Source: Rhizobium sp. NZLR1 (GTDB lineage Bacteria > Pseudomonadota > Alphaproteobacteria > Rhizobiales > Rhizobiaceae). From it: a stretch of DNA of 64,000 nucleotides. This document shows positions 1 to 8,570 of the stretch, piece after piece. A program made the position numbers and the translations under genes. The first letter of the stretch is position 1, and the number at the start of each line of letters is the position of its first letter. The stretch spans positions 496,001-560,000 of the forward strand of contig NZ_CP071633.1 of the NCBI RefSeq assembly GCF_017357385.1, in the 5' to 3' direction. Under the pieces are notes generated by a model, which worked only from the letters and a program-made list of their open reading frames with translations, ran no database searches and had not been told where the DNA came from.

Positions 1-267
1 CGCCGCCGCCGCAAAGATCGCTTCGCCCGTGCGCTTCTTCTCCTCAGCCGTGCGGCCCTTGCCGATGCGGAAGTTCAGGTCGACGAAAGCGTTTTCCGGG
101 AGCTGGTCGGCAATCGCATAATGATCGGCGCGAAGGGCGCGGACGCGCACCGCGCCGAGTTCGAAGAGGCCCGTCTCCAGCACGGTCTTCAGCAGCGTCT
201 CGCAGAGCGCGCCGATATCAGCGCGATCGTCGAGATTGGCCGAATATTCGATGGTGAGATGTGGCAT
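1..267 (-). CDS. hpaF: 5-carboxymethyl-2-hydroxymuconate delta-isomerase (partial, C-terminus outside window)
   Basis: Reading leftward from an ATG at 267, the frame is open to the window edge (89 codons). The protein starts MPHLTIEYSANLDD, with the N-terminal proline after Met that serves as general base in the tautomerase/CHMI superfamily, and continues with ALRADHYAIADQ and FVDLNFRIGKGR, typical of the homoprotocatechuate-pathway isomerase. That enzyme converts 5-carboxymethyl-2-hydroxymuconate to its 2-oxo isomer after ring cleavage. It lies 53 bases downstream of the kinase gene and is probably the last visible member of the same leftward operon. Its presence with hpaBC near 11-13 kb suggests a split hpa cluster; the rest would lie left of the window. 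Family assignment is firm, substrate is inferred. Confidence 0.8.
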   Translation of the reverse strand, partial: MPHLTIEYSANLDDRADIGALCETLLKTVLETGLFELGAVRVRALRADHYAIADQLPENAFVDLNFRIGKGRTAEEKKRTGEAIFAAAA

Positions 268-320
268 CGATCCTCCCCGATCTCTATTTACTTAACATGT
301 TAATAAATTGACCGTGGATG

Positions 321-1340
321 TCAAGCTCCGGTATCGAGCTTTCTTGCGAGTTCCAGACTTTCGGCGACATAACGCGACAGGCGCTCGGCGGCGTTCGGGA
401 TTTCGGGCCGCTCGGCAAGCCAGCCGATATAGGTGAGGCTCCTCAACACCATGAACAACGGCAGGCATTCCAGCGCCGCATCGGAAAGACCGCGCCGGCT
501 GCGATAGCCTGTGATCAAGGCATTCTCGATGGCGGGGTAGGCTGGCTCTTGGCGGTTCTTCAGCAGTGCCGTGGCGAGATCGAACAAGAGGAAGCCATAT
601 CCCGCATCGTCGAAGTCGATAAAGGCGACACGATCTTCATCTCCCGTCAGGAAGATGTTTTCGCGTACAAGATCGGCATGGATCAGGCCGTAGTCGAGGC
701 CGTGTCGCTGCGCATTGGCGAGGCGGTGCCGCAAGTCGTCGCGCAATGCCGAGAGCGCCGAGGCTTCGTCGCGTGAAAGTCCCGGGCAATCCCAGAAGCG
801 GCCCCAGAGGGGTTTTTCTCCGAGCAGGCCTTCGGCGTCCCATGCCGGACGGCGGAAATCTGCCGGCAGAGCCCACGCGTCGGCCAGATCATGCATGGTC
901 GCCATGGCATGGCCGATGCAGAAGAAGATATCTGCCTGCGTTTCAGCCGGTTGCGACAGCGGCGTACCGCTCTGCCCAAGGGCCGCGCCGTCGACCCAGC
1001 TGACGACGTCGGCATATTGCTCGGGAAACCGGCAGCTCTCCGGAAGGCAAATGAGGTTTTGCCCGTTTCCGGTCGGCACGGGGCACGGCACATCGAGGCC
1101 GCCGAACCGCAGCGCTGCCATAAGGTCCAGTTCCGAGCGCAGGCTCGTCTCGTCATGATAGCCCGGCCGATGCAGCCGCAGGGCGGCAGATCGGCCATCG
1201 GCAAGCGTGATACGGAAGACGGCGTTTTCCCGGTATTTCAGCAGAACCGGGTCGTCCGCCAAGGCCGACCAGTGGCCGAGCGCTTCCAGCGCCCGTTCCT
1301 GCAGGGCATCCCGGATGGTTTGCGGCAGTTGATCGCCCAT
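321..1340 (-). CDS. APH-fold small-molecule kinase (aminoglycoside phosphotransferase/homoserine kinase II-like)
   Basis: A 339-residue protein of the APH/choline-kinase superfamily. The catalytic loop LIHADLVREN (HxDxxxxN, about residues 221-228) and the metal-binding FIDFDD (about 241-246) are intact, as is the N-lobe segment around LRLHRPGYHDE. I chose the ATG at 1340 because a GAGG Shine-Dalgarno lies just upstream; a TTG at 1361 would overlap the preceding gene. It follows the AGXT2L-type PLP enzyme by 7 bases, so the pair is probably co-translated. In animals a kinase of this superfamily acts with an AGXT2L phospho-lyase on hydroxylysine, and bacterial amino-alcohol kinases are known, so an amino alcohol is a plausible substrate. 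That role is inference; homoserine-kinase-like activity is the alternative. Confidence 0.8.
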   Translation of the reverse strand: MGDQLPQTIRDALQERALEALGHWSALADDPVLLKYRENAVFRITLADGRSAALRLHRPGYHDETSLRSELDLMAALRFGGLDVPCPVPTGNGQNLICLPESCRFPEQYADVVSWVDGAALGQSGTPLSQPAETQADIFFCIGHAMATMHDLADAWALPADFRRPAWDAEGLLGEKPLWGRFWDCPGLSRDEASALSALRDDLRHRLANAQRHGLDYGLIHADLVRENIFLTGDEDRVAFIDFDDAGYGFLLFDLATALLKNRQEPAYPAIENALITGYRSRRGLSDAALECLPLFMVLRSLTYIGWLAERPEIPNAAERLSRYVAESLELARKLDTGA

Positions 1341-1347
1341 CCCTGCC

Positions 1348-2631
1348 TCACAAGCTGCCAAGGACGTCGTCGAAGACCGACAGCATCAGGTCGGCATGAT
1401 CCCTGGAGAACGGCATCGGCGGGCGGATCTTGGTGGCGCATTGATGGATGCCGATCTTGCCCATCAGCACGCCACGCTCGCGCATCGCATTGACGATCCG
1501 GGTCGCCTGCGTGACGGCCGGTTCCCTGGTCGTCTGGTCCAGCACGAATTCCATGCCCATGAACAGGCCGCTGCCGCGCACGTCGCCGATGATCGCATGT
1601 TTTTCCGCAAGCCGCTTGAAGGCGCCGCGTGTATATTCGCCGACATGGCGGGCGTTCTCGACGAGCTTCTCATCCTCGATCACATCGAGGACCGCCATGG
1701 CGGCGGCGCAGGAGACCGGATTGCCGCCGAACGTATTGAAATAGCGGAACGCCTTGCGGAAAGCGTTCAGCGTATCGGCATTGGCGACGACGCCGCCGAC
1801 GGGATGACCATTGGCCATCGGCTTGCCGAGCGTCACGATGTCGGGAACGATGCCGGCGCGCTGATGGCCCCACATATGCGAGCCGGTGCGGCCGAAACCC
1901 GGCTGCACCTCGTCGGTGATGACAAGGCCGCCGGCCTTGCGCACGGCAGCCACCGTCTTGACGAGGAAGCCCGGCGGCAGATCCGGAAAACCTTCATTGG
2001 CAAAGAACGGATCGATGATCAGCGCCGAAAACCCGTGCGGGCCGTCCTGAAGCGAGGCGATCGCCTTCTCGACCTCGGCAGCGAAGGCCGCGGCAAAGGC
2101 ATCGCCGCCTTCGCCGCCGAGCGGACGGTAGCTATCGGGCGCCGGCACGTGCCTGACATGACCGCCGAAGCCGCCGACCGGCGGCATGCGGGTCGACAGC
2201 TGCGACACGGCAGCTGTGTTGCCGTGATAGGTATGGTCGGTGGCGATCACGCCGGTCTTGCCGGTGACGGCCTGCGCCATGCGCAGCGCGATGTCGTTCG
2301 CCTCGCTGCCGGTGCAGGTGAGGATCGCGGCGTCAAGGCTCCTATCGAAGGTCGCCGTCAGGCGTTCGACATAGTCGAGAATGCCTTCATGCAGATAGCG
2401 CGTATGGGTATTGAGCGTCGAGGCCTGTCGTGTGATCGCCTCGACCACGCGCGGATGGCAATGGCCGACATGCGGCACGTTGTTGTAGCAGTCGAGAAAT
2501 TTGCGGCCGTCGGCATCCCAAAGCCAGACGCCCTCGCCACGGACAAGGTGGACCGGCTCCTCGTAGAAGAGCGACATGTTCCGGCCGAGAAGGCGCTCGC
2601 GACGGGCGATGAGGGCAGCATTGTCGGACAT
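1348..2631 (-). CDS. Class III PLP enzyme of the AGXT2L/ethanolamine-phosphate phospho-lyase branch
   Basis: A 427-residue fold-type I PLP enzyme. The PLP lysine is K270 in VTLGKPMANGHP, and ITDEVQPGFGRTG carries the Asp that contacts the pyridine nitrogen. The segments LDCYNNVPHVGHCHP, LNTHTRYLHE and YFNTFGGNPVSCA match the animal AGXT2L1/AGXT2L2 enzymes (ethanolamine-phosphate and 5-phosphohydroxylysine phospho-lyases) better than ordinary aminotransferases as I recall them. Such enzymes eliminate phosphate and ammonia from an O-phosphorylated amino alcohol and give an aldehyde. The kinase gene follows within 7 bases and an aldehyde dehydrogenase lies in the divergent operon, which fits that chemistry. 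A conventional transaminase remains possible because annotation pipelines rarely separate the two. Confidence 0.82.
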   Translation of the reverse strand: MSDNAALIARRERLLGRNMSLFYEEPVHLVRGEGVWLWDADGRKFLDCYNNVPHVGHCHPRVVEAITRQASTLNTHTRYLHEGILDYVERLTATFDRSLDAAILTCTGSEANDIALRMAQAVTGKTGVIATDHTYHGNTAAVSQLSTRMPPVGGFGGHVRHVPAPDSYRPLGGEGGDAFAAAFAAEVEKAIASLQDGPHGFSALIIDPFFANEGFPDLPPGFLVKTVAAVRKAGGLVITDEVQPGFGRTGSHMWGHQRAGIVPDIVTLGKPMANGHPVGGVVANADTLNAFRKAFRYFNTFGGNPVSCAAAMAVLDVIEDEKLVENARHVGEYTRGAFKRLAEKHAIIGDVRGSGLFMGMEFVLDQTTREPAVTQATRIVNAMRERGVLMGKIGIHQCATKIRPPMPFSRDHADLMLSVFDDVLGSL

Positions 2632-2633
2632 GA

Positions 2634-3989
2634 TCAGGCTCCCGCGGCGGTGAGACCGGCGTCAAGCGCCGTCAATATCGTCTGCACGTCCCCGGCCGTG
2701 ATGACGAGCGGCGGCGACATGATGACATTGGCTCCCGAGGTGCGGACGAGGGCGCCGGCATCATAGGCAGCATCCTGCACCTTTTGCAGGACATCCTTCG
2801 ACGCCGCGCTCTTCTTGCCTCGATCGCTGACGAGTTCGAGCGCGCACATCAGGCCCTTGCCGCGCACGTCGCCGATCAGCTCGTGCTTCTCCTGCAGTTT
2901 TTTCAGGCCGGCCAGCAGTTCGTCGCCGCGGGCGGCGGCATTGGCGGCGACATCCAGCCGCTTGGTCTCCTTCAGCGTCGCAAGTGCGGCGGCGGCGCCG
3001 ACCGGATGGCCGGAATAGGTATAGCCGTGGCCGATCGTGCCGACCCCGTTCTTGTTGCTTTCGAAAACTTCGGCGACGTTGTCGGCGATCATGACGGCGC
3101 CGAAGGGGAAGTAGCCGTTGGTGATCGCCTTGGCGGTGGACATGAGATCGGGTATGACGCCCCAAAGGCGCGATCCCGTCCAGGCGCCGGCACGACCGAA
3201 GGCGGTGATGACTTCGTCGGCGATCAGCAGAATGCCGTGGCGGTCACAGATCTCGCGCATCAGCGGCAGGAATGTCTCATGCGGGACGATGACGCCGCCG
3301 GCGCCGAGCACCGGTTCGACGATCAGGGCGGCGATGGTGTCCGCCCCCTGGAAGGCGATCTCGTCTTCGAACAGCCGGCCGATGGCCGCCGCGATCTCTG
3401 CGCCGTCGCTCATACCGAACGGATTGCGATAGGCAAAGGGTGCGGGCAGGTGAAAGACGCCCGGCAGCAGCGGCTCGTAGTTGCGGCGGAAATTCTGGTT
3501 GCCGTTGACGGATGCCCCGCCGAAATGGGTGCCGTGATATCCCTTCTTCAGCGCAACGAATTTGGTGCGCTCGGGCTGGCCGTTGATCTTGTGATATTGC
3601 CGCGCGAGCCGGAGGCAGGTTTCGACCGAATCCGAGCCGCCCGACGTGAAGAAGGAGCGGTTGAGCCCGTCTTCCCGGAACCATTCGGCAAGCTCGTAGG
3701 ACAGTTCGATCAGCGGCGAATTCGTCGTGCCGCGGAACGTCGAATAGTAGGGCAGCTCGTCGAGCTGGTCGCGGATCGCCTTCTTCACCGGTTCGCAGGA
3801 ATAGCCGAGATTGACGTTCCAGAGGCCGCCGACCGCATCCAGCACCTTCTTGCCCTGGATATCGACGATCTCCACGCCCTCGCCGGCGCTGATGATGCGC
3901 GGCGGATGCGCCTGCATTTCGGCCGGGTGGGCCATCGGGTGCCACATGTGACGGGCATTGTTTTCGGCTATGAAATTGGTTTCACGCAT
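2634..3989 (-). CDS. Omega-aminotransferase (class III, taurine/putrescine-pyruvate-like)
   Basis: A 451-residue class III aminotransferase starting MRETNFIAENN at the ATG at 3989, with an AAGGGA ribosome binding site; a longer frame to 4073 would run into the HAD gene. It contains LDAVGGLWNVNLGY near the N-terminus, FFTSGGSDSVET in the phosphate-cup region, IADEVITAFGRAG, and the PLP lysine in STAKAITNGYFPFGAV. These are typical of omega-amine:pyruvate aminotransferases that convert terminal amines to aldehydes. The stop lies 2 bases before the phospho-lyase-like gene, so the two PLP enzymes are co-expressed. With the permease and aldehyde dehydrogenase it fits an amine catabolic route; the true amine is unknown. 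Confidence 0.85.
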   Translation of the reverse strand: MRETNFIAENNARHMWHPMAHPAEMQAHPPRIISAGEGVEIVDIQGKKVLDAVGGLWNVNLGYSCEPVKKAIRDQLDELPYYSTFRGTTNSPLIELSYELAEWFREDGLNRSFFTSGGSDSVETCLRLARQYHKINGQPERTKFVALKKGYHGTHFGGASVNGNQNFRRNYEPLLPGVFHLPAPFAYRNPFGMSDGAEIAAAIGRLFEDEIAFQGADTIAALIVEPVLGAGGVIVPHETFLPLMREICDRHGILLIADEVITAFGRAGAWTGSRLWGVIPDLMSTAKAITNGYFPFGAVMIADNVAEVFESNKNGVGTIGHGYTYSGHPVGAAAALATLKETKRLDVAANAAARGDELLAGLKKLQEKHELIGDVRGKGLMCALELVSDRGKKSAASKDVLQKVQDAAYDAGALVRTSGANVIMSPPLVITAGDVQTILTALDAGLTAAGA

Positions 3990-4005
3990 CTCTATTCCCT
4001 TCGGT

Positions 4006-4656
4006 TCAGAGCCCCAGCATCGCAAGTGCGCGGGCATAGCTTTCGGCAGGCCGGGTGACGTCGAAATGCACATGCTGCAATCCGACGGCTTCAGCGCCTT
4101 CGATGTTCTTCTTCTGGTCGTCCACGAAAACGCAGGCTTCGCGCGGCAGGCCGAGCTCGGAAAGCACCTGTTCGTAAGCGCGCGGATCGGGTTTCAGGAT
4201 CTTGGTGTAGGTGGCATCGACGATGACGTCGAAGAGTTCGATCAGCGGGAAGCGCTTGCGGAACTCGACGCCGTAGAAAAGATCGAGCTCGTTCGACAGG
4301 ATCGCAAGCTTCAGCCCTGCGTCCTTGACGCGCAGGGTGGCGTCGCGGGCTTCCGGACGCAGCACGAGTTCGGGCTCGGCGCCACGGGCCCGGCGCACGA
4401 AAGTCTGCATATCCGTCCAGGTTTCGCCGAGCAGGGCGCCGACTTCACTGGTGCGGGTCAGCCAGTAGTCACGCTCGGTGATCTCACGGTTCTGCATCGC
4501 CACCCACAGCGGATCGGTCGTGGTGTCGAAAGGCCCGAGCCAGCCGAGCGAGCCTTTGGCAAGCCCTAGTGTGCGTTCTGTGATGTCATGCGTCTCGAAC
4601 AGGGTGCGGGTGACCACGCCGCCGAAGTCGAGGATGAGGGCACGGTTTGCAGTCAT
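4006..4656 (-). CDS. HAD-IA family hydrolase
   Basis: A 216-residue haloacid-dehalogenase-superfamily protein. Motif I is LILDFGGVVT (the Asp nucleophile is present, but the second Asp of DxD is replaced as in the GG-V-type HAD-IA members), motif II is LAILSNELD, motif III includes KILKPDPRAYE, and motif IV is CVFVDDQKKNIEGA. The ATG at 4656 overlaps the stop of the Tm-1-like gene as ATGA, showing translational coupling. It resembles the phosphatase domain of epoxide-hydrolase-like HAD proteins. In the operon it may dephosphorylate an intermediate or a damaged metabolite, but no substrate can be read from the sequence. Confidence 0.85.
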   Translation of the reverse strand: MTANRALILDFGGVVTRTLFETHDITERTLGLAKGSLGWLGPFDTTTDPLWVAMQNREITERDYWLTRTSEVGALLGETWTDMQTFVRRARGAEPELVLRPEARDATLRVKDAGLKLAILSNELDLFYGVEFRKRFPLIELFDVIVDATYTKILKPDPRAYEQVLSELGLPREACVFVDDQKKNIEGAEAVGLQHVHFDVTRPAESYARALAMLGL

Positions 4657-5906
4657 GGCCGTCCTTTCGGGATCACGCCTTCGGCGATCCAATTGTCGAA
4701 AATGGCGAGCGCGGCGGCGGAGAAGGACGGCGCATTGATATGGGCATCGACCTCGTGAAGGGCGACGGAGGCGGGGAGGGCCCGGCGCATCTCGTCGAGA
4801 AAGGCGGCCAGCCCTTCCGGATCATGCAGAGGCTCGTCGGGCTTGTCCCATTCCTGAAGCCCTTCCGTCGGTAGCAGGAAGGCAACCTCCGCATCGGCGC
4901 GCTCGAGCTTTCGCCCGATCAGCCGGGCGACTTCCCGCCGGCCCTCGGGCGATGTCGTCACTGATCCGATCAGCCGGTTGTGAGCGTGATACGGACGGTC
5001 GGCAAAGATGTCGGGCAGGGGCTGCCAGGCCTGCAGATCGACCATATCGACGGCCCCGGGGGCGACGATCTGCGGGATGCCGGCGCGGCCGGCATTTTCA
5101 AGCCTGTCCGGTCCCGAGGTGACCACCGTGCCGTAATGATGGTTGCTGACCTCCTGGATGCAGAAATCGAAGACAGCGGCAAAGCCGCGCTGGGAGGCAA
5201 TGGCTTCGAAGGCGCGCCCGCCCATGCCGGTGGAATGGAACACGGCGACGTCATAGCCGCGCTTTTGCAACTCGGGCCGCAGATACTTCATATACTTCAG
5301 GCAGGAAGAGCCAAGCGAGGTCATGCCGATCAGCGGGCGTTCGCAGTCGGGCTTGCTTCCGTGCTTGGCGGCTCCGACGACGGCGCCGCAGGCCTGCGAC
5401 AGGACTGAGCGGCAGATACCGTTGAGGCCGTAGAGACCGCCGGCCCAGAGGATCATCATCAGATCGGGCGCGATGCGCTCGGGCGGGATCAGATGGGAAT
5501 AGGCGATGGTCGACACCACGAATTTCGGCACGCCGAGCGGCAGGACGGCCGCGACGTCGAGCGCCAGATCCGTGCCCATGGAGCCGCCGAGCACGATGAT
5601 GCCGTCCACCAATCCTTGATCGTAGAGCTTGCGGACAAGTGCGGTCGCCCCCTTCGCCATGGCGGCCATGGCACTGTTTTCGTCACCGCTTTCGGTGATC
5701 GCCGCAATCGAGGTCGCGGCGGCTTGCGCGATGTCATGTTTGGAATAATCGGGGACGTAGGGCGGGTCGCCGAGAATACTGACATCGACCATGACCGGTC
5801 GGCCGCCGGCTTCTTCAATGACGGACGCCATGAATTGCAGCTCGTCGCATTTGGTGTCACCGGTTCCGATGACGAGTATTCTTGGCGAAGGAGCCACAGG
5901 GCTCAT
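4653..5906 (-). CDS. Tm-1-like ATP-binding domain protein (UPF0261 family)
   Basis: A 417-residue protein with the N-terminal signature ILVIGTGDTKCDELQFM and a glycine-rich GIIVLGGSMGTDLALD stretch, followed by the C-terminal domain with GMTSLGSSCLKYMK and YHAHNRLIG. This is the UPF0261/Tm-1 family, named after the tomato Tm-1 resistance protein, whose N-terminal half binds ATP. In bacteria members usually sit in catabolic operons beside IclR or GntR regulators, as here; the reaction is not established for most of them. Both ends overlap neighbours by 4 bases (IclR gene upstream, HAD gene downstream). Cytoplasmic, no signal peptide. Confidence 0.88.
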   Translation of the reverse strand: MSPVAPSPRILVIGTGDTKCDELQFMASVIEEAGGRPVMVDVSILGDPPYVPDYSKHDIAQAAATSIAAITESGDENSAMAAMAKGATALVRKLYDQGLVDGIIVLGGSMGTDLALDVAAVLPLGVPKFVVSTIAYSHLIPPERIAPDLMMILWAGGLYGLNGICRSVLSQACGAVVGAAKHGSKPDCERPLIGMTSLGSSCLKYMKYLRPELQKRGYDVAVFHSTGMGGRAFEAIASQRGFAAVFDFCIQEVSNHHYGTVVTSGPDRLENAGRAGIPQIVAPGAVDMVDLQAWQPLPDIFADRPYHAHNRLIGSVTTSPEGRREVARLIGRKLERADAEVAFLLPTEGLQEWDKPDEPLHDPEGLAAFLDEMRRALPASVALHEVDAHINAPSFSAAALAIFDNWIAEGVIPKGRP

Positions 5907-6691
5907 CGATCCGTCCTCCTGATTTTTACACTGGTTCCCATGGGCCTTTCCGACCCGTAGTATTTTTCTGAAATCGCATCGGCGGCAGTGATGGCCTGAG
6001 CCCCGAATTCGTCGATCGCCGCCTTTGTGATGCGGGCCAGCGGGGCGGCGATGGCGACGCAGCCGACCGGATGACCGCCGGGTGCGCGGATCGGCGCAGC
6101 CGTGCTGACGACACCGGCTTCGAGACCTTGATGGCTGATGGAAAAGCCTCGCGCAGCCGTCTCCTGGAGCAGATCGCGCACCCGTCCGGGATCGACGACG
6201 GTGTGGTCGGTGAACTTTTCGAGTGGCTTTTCAAGCGCTTCGTCGATCTCCGCCGGCGGGCAGAAGGCGAGGAAGGCCAGGCCGGATGCGGTGGCGTGAA
6301 AGGGCAGGGGGATGCCGACTTCGACGATGACGCGGTGAGCCCGCGGCGAATCCTCCACATGGATGGTCGAAAGCCGGCCACCGGAGAACTCGGAGAAATG
6401 CACCGTTTCCATCGATGTTTCGGCGAGCGCCTTGATGAAGGGAATGGCAACGCGCAGGAACGGATAGCGGGCCTCTCGAATGCGTGCGAGACGAACCGGC
6501 GCCGATCCGATCCGATAGCGGCGGGTATCGGGATCCTGCTCGACGAAACCGTGTTTTTCCAATTCCACCAGAAAGCGGCGGGTCGTCGCCTTGTCGAGCG
6601 CGCACAGGCGGGCGATGTCCGTCAGACCCGCCTCCTTATCCAGTCGCGACAGCGTATCCAGCAATGAAAGCGCCTTTCCGATCGTGCTCAT
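5903..6691 (-). CDS. IclR family transcriptional regulator
   Basis: A 262-residue regulator. The N-terminal winged helix spans roughly residues 3-65 (KALSLLDTLSRLDKEAGLTDIARLC followed by ATTRRFLVELEKHGFV, given as two parts), and the C-terminal effector domain contains AAPIRAPGGHPVGCVAIAAP. It is the first gene of the leftward catabolic operon, overlapping the Tm-1-like gene by ATGA, and diverges from the APC permease. It therefore probably controls both directions in response to the amine substrate or an intermediate. The intergenic region carries overlapping palindromes that could be its operator. Effector unknown. Confidence 0.93.
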   Translation of the reverse strand: MSTIGKALSLLDTLSRLDKEAGLTDIARLCALDKATTRRFLVELEKHGFVEQDPDTRRYRIGSAPVRLARIREARYPFLRVAIPFIKALAETSMETVHFSEFSGGRLSTIHVEDSPRAHRVIVEVGIPLPFHATASGLAFLAFCPPAEIDEALEKPLEKFTDHTVVDPGRVRDLLQETAARGFSISHQGLEAGVVSTAAPIRAPGGHPVGCVAIAAPLARITKAAIDEFGAQAITAADAISEKYYGSERPMGTSVKIRRTDR

Positions 6692-6855
6692 CGTTCCTCC
6701 TCTTGGGTCGGGTCATGCCCAGGTTTCCCCGCGTCGGCTCGGCGCCATCGGTCAAATCGGGCCGCAGACCCTGCGCCGCGGCACGATGGCGGCGACCCAA
6801 GATACTTAACATGCGAAATAACTTGACAGACACAGGGATTGTTTGCAAGTCTATA

Positions 6856-6883
6856 TTTGAAGCTGTGGTTCAAATAATGAACC
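6856..6883. promoter_or_regulatory. Overlapping palindromes, candidate IclR operator
   Basis: In the 319-base divergent gap between the IclR gene and the permease, TTTGAA (6856-6861) pairs with TTCAAA (6869-6874), and GGTTCA (6867-6872) pairs with TGAACC (6878-6883). The two palindromes share the central TTCA. The arrangement suits an IclR-type tetramer bound between divergent promoters, but no binding site is known for this regulator. Confidence 0.4.
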
Positions 6884-7010
6884 TTAGGCGCTGACGGCGG
6901 TAAAATCAACAAAAGCATAAGCGCCCGTTTGTCAGTCCGGTTCTGGTGGAGGTCGCCTGCGCGCAATCGCGGGGATTATCGGATGTTCTTAACAAGGGGA
7001 ACGAAGGCAG

Positions 7011-8462
7011 ATGAATACGCAAAATTCGCAAGGCGCGGCTGAGAACCAGCTGCGCAAGAACAGTCTCGGCGTCGGTGCCGTGACCTTCCTGGTGGTTTCG
7101 GCCGCAGCCCCTCTGACCGCGGTCGCCGGCGGCGTGCCGCTGTCGATGATGCTCGGCAATGGACCGGGCATTCCGCTCACTTTTCTGCTGGTCACGCTGA
7201 TCCTGCTGCTCTTTGCCGTCGGCTACGTTGCCATGGCCCGCCATATCCGCAATGCCGGCGCATTCTATGCCTACACGGCCCAAGGCCTGGGCGGCATGAT
7301 GGGGGGCGCCGCGGCATTGGTCGCCATCCTGGCCTATAATGCGATGCAGATCGGCGTCTTCGGCCTGTTCGGCGCAGCAACCTCTGGCCTCTTCGCCGGC
7401 CTCGGCCTGCAATTGCCCTGGTGGGTCTGGACCTATATCGGCATCGCGATCGTGGCCGTCTTCGGCTATCGCCGTGTCGACCTCTCGGCCAAAGTTCTGA
7501 CCGTTCTCGTCATTCTCGAATATCTGGTCGTCCTGGTCATCGATGCGGCGATCCTCCTGAAGGGCGGCGACAGCGGCCTTTCGTCCACCCCCTTCACGCC
7601 AGCTGCGTTCATGAGCGGCACGCCGGCAATCGGCATCCTGTTCTGCTTTGCCGCCTTCATCGGCTTCGAAGCCACGACGATCTACAGCGAGGAAGCCCGC
7701 GAACCGCACAAGACCGTGCCGCGCGCGACCTATATTTCCGTGCTGATCATCGGCCTCTTCTACATGCTGACCTCCTGGCTGATGGTGGCCGGCGCCGGCG
7801 CCGACAAGCTTGTTCCCGAACTGCAGGGCCTTGCCGATCCGACGACGTTCCTGTTCGGCCTCGCCGAGCGCTATGTCGGCCACTGGATTGTCGTGGTCAT
7901 GAACATCCTGTTCGTCACCAGCCTGTTTGCCGGCGTACTCGCCTTCCACAACGGCGTTGCCCGCTACATGTATGTCGCCGGTCGCGAAGGTTTGCTGCCG
8001 AAGTCTGTCGGCGTCACCCACCCGGTCTTCCAAAGCCCGCATGTCGGCTCGGTGATCCAAACGGTCATTGCCGCTGTCGTCGTCGCTCTCTTTGCCTTCA
8101 CCGGGCAGGATCCGGTGCTGGCGCTGTTTTCCTGGCTCACCAATGTCGGCACGCTTGCGATCATCCTGCTGATGGCCTTTACCGCATTTGCGATCGTTGC
8201 CTTCTTCGGCCGTAATCCCGGTCTCGAAAACAATGCGCTGGTGACCAAGATCCTCCCGGTTCTGACAGGTGTGATCCTGCTGGCGCTGGTGGTCTATATC
8301 ACCATCTATTTCGGCAGCATCGCCGGAGCGAGCGGCGTTCTGGCCGTCTTCCTTCCAGGTCTCGTGCTGATCGCAGCGATCATCGGCTTCATCGCTGCCG
8401 CGCGGTTGAGATCGGCGGATTCAGTGAGCTTCGGACGTCTCGGCGCGGGCCAGGAAGCCTGA
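7011..8462 (+). CDS. APC family amine/amino acid permease
   Basis: A 483-residue integral membrane protein with about twelve hydrophobic segments, beginning after a short polar N-terminus (residues 1-25). The first transmembrane helix has the APC-type FLVVSAAAPLTAVAGG, and EATTIYSEEAREPHKTVPRA is the conserved loop after helix 6. The start is supported by an AAGGGG-type ribosome binding site. It diverges from the IclR operon and is followed 108 bases later by an aldehyde dehydrogenase gene in the same direction. It most likely imports the amine or amino acid that the leftward operon degrades. Specificity cannot be read. Confidence 0.9.
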   Translation: MNTQNSQGAAENQLRKNSLGVGAVTFLVVSAAAPLTAVAGGVPLSMMLGNGPGIPLTFLLVTLILLLFAVGYVAMARHIRNAGAFYAYTAQGLGGMMGGAAALVAILAYNAMQIGVFGLFGAATSGLFAGLGLQLPWWVWTYIGIAIVAVFGYRRVDLSAKVLTVLVILEYLVVLVIDAAILLKGGDSGLSSTPFTPAAFMSGTPAIGILFCFAAFIGFEATTIYSEEAREPHKTVPRATYISVLIIGLFYMLTSWLMVAGAGADKLVPELQGLADPTTFLFGLAERYVGHWIVVVMNILFVTSLFAGVLAFHNGVARYMYVAGREGLLPKSVGVTHPVFQSPHVGSVIQTVIAAVVVALFAFTGQDPVLALFSWLTNVGTLAIILLMAFTAFAIVAFFGRNPGLENNALVTKILPVLTGVILLALVVYITIYFGSIAGASGVLAVFLPGLVLIAAIIGFIAAARLRSADSVSFGRLGAGQEA

Positions 8463-8570
8463 TTGAAACCGGCTGGATTGGCGGGCGCATCGCCCGCCGA
8501 TCTAAAACGCGCAAAACCGCTTGCACCGTTTTGGTTTTGCGCGACATGCTTTGATTTTGCGAGGATTGAG

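Noticed and set aside
1396..2766. 456-codon plus-strand frame opposite the phospho-lyase-like gene
   Set aside because: It is the antisense of a well-conserved PLP enzyme and has no conserved motifs; long antisense frames are common in GC-rich DNA.
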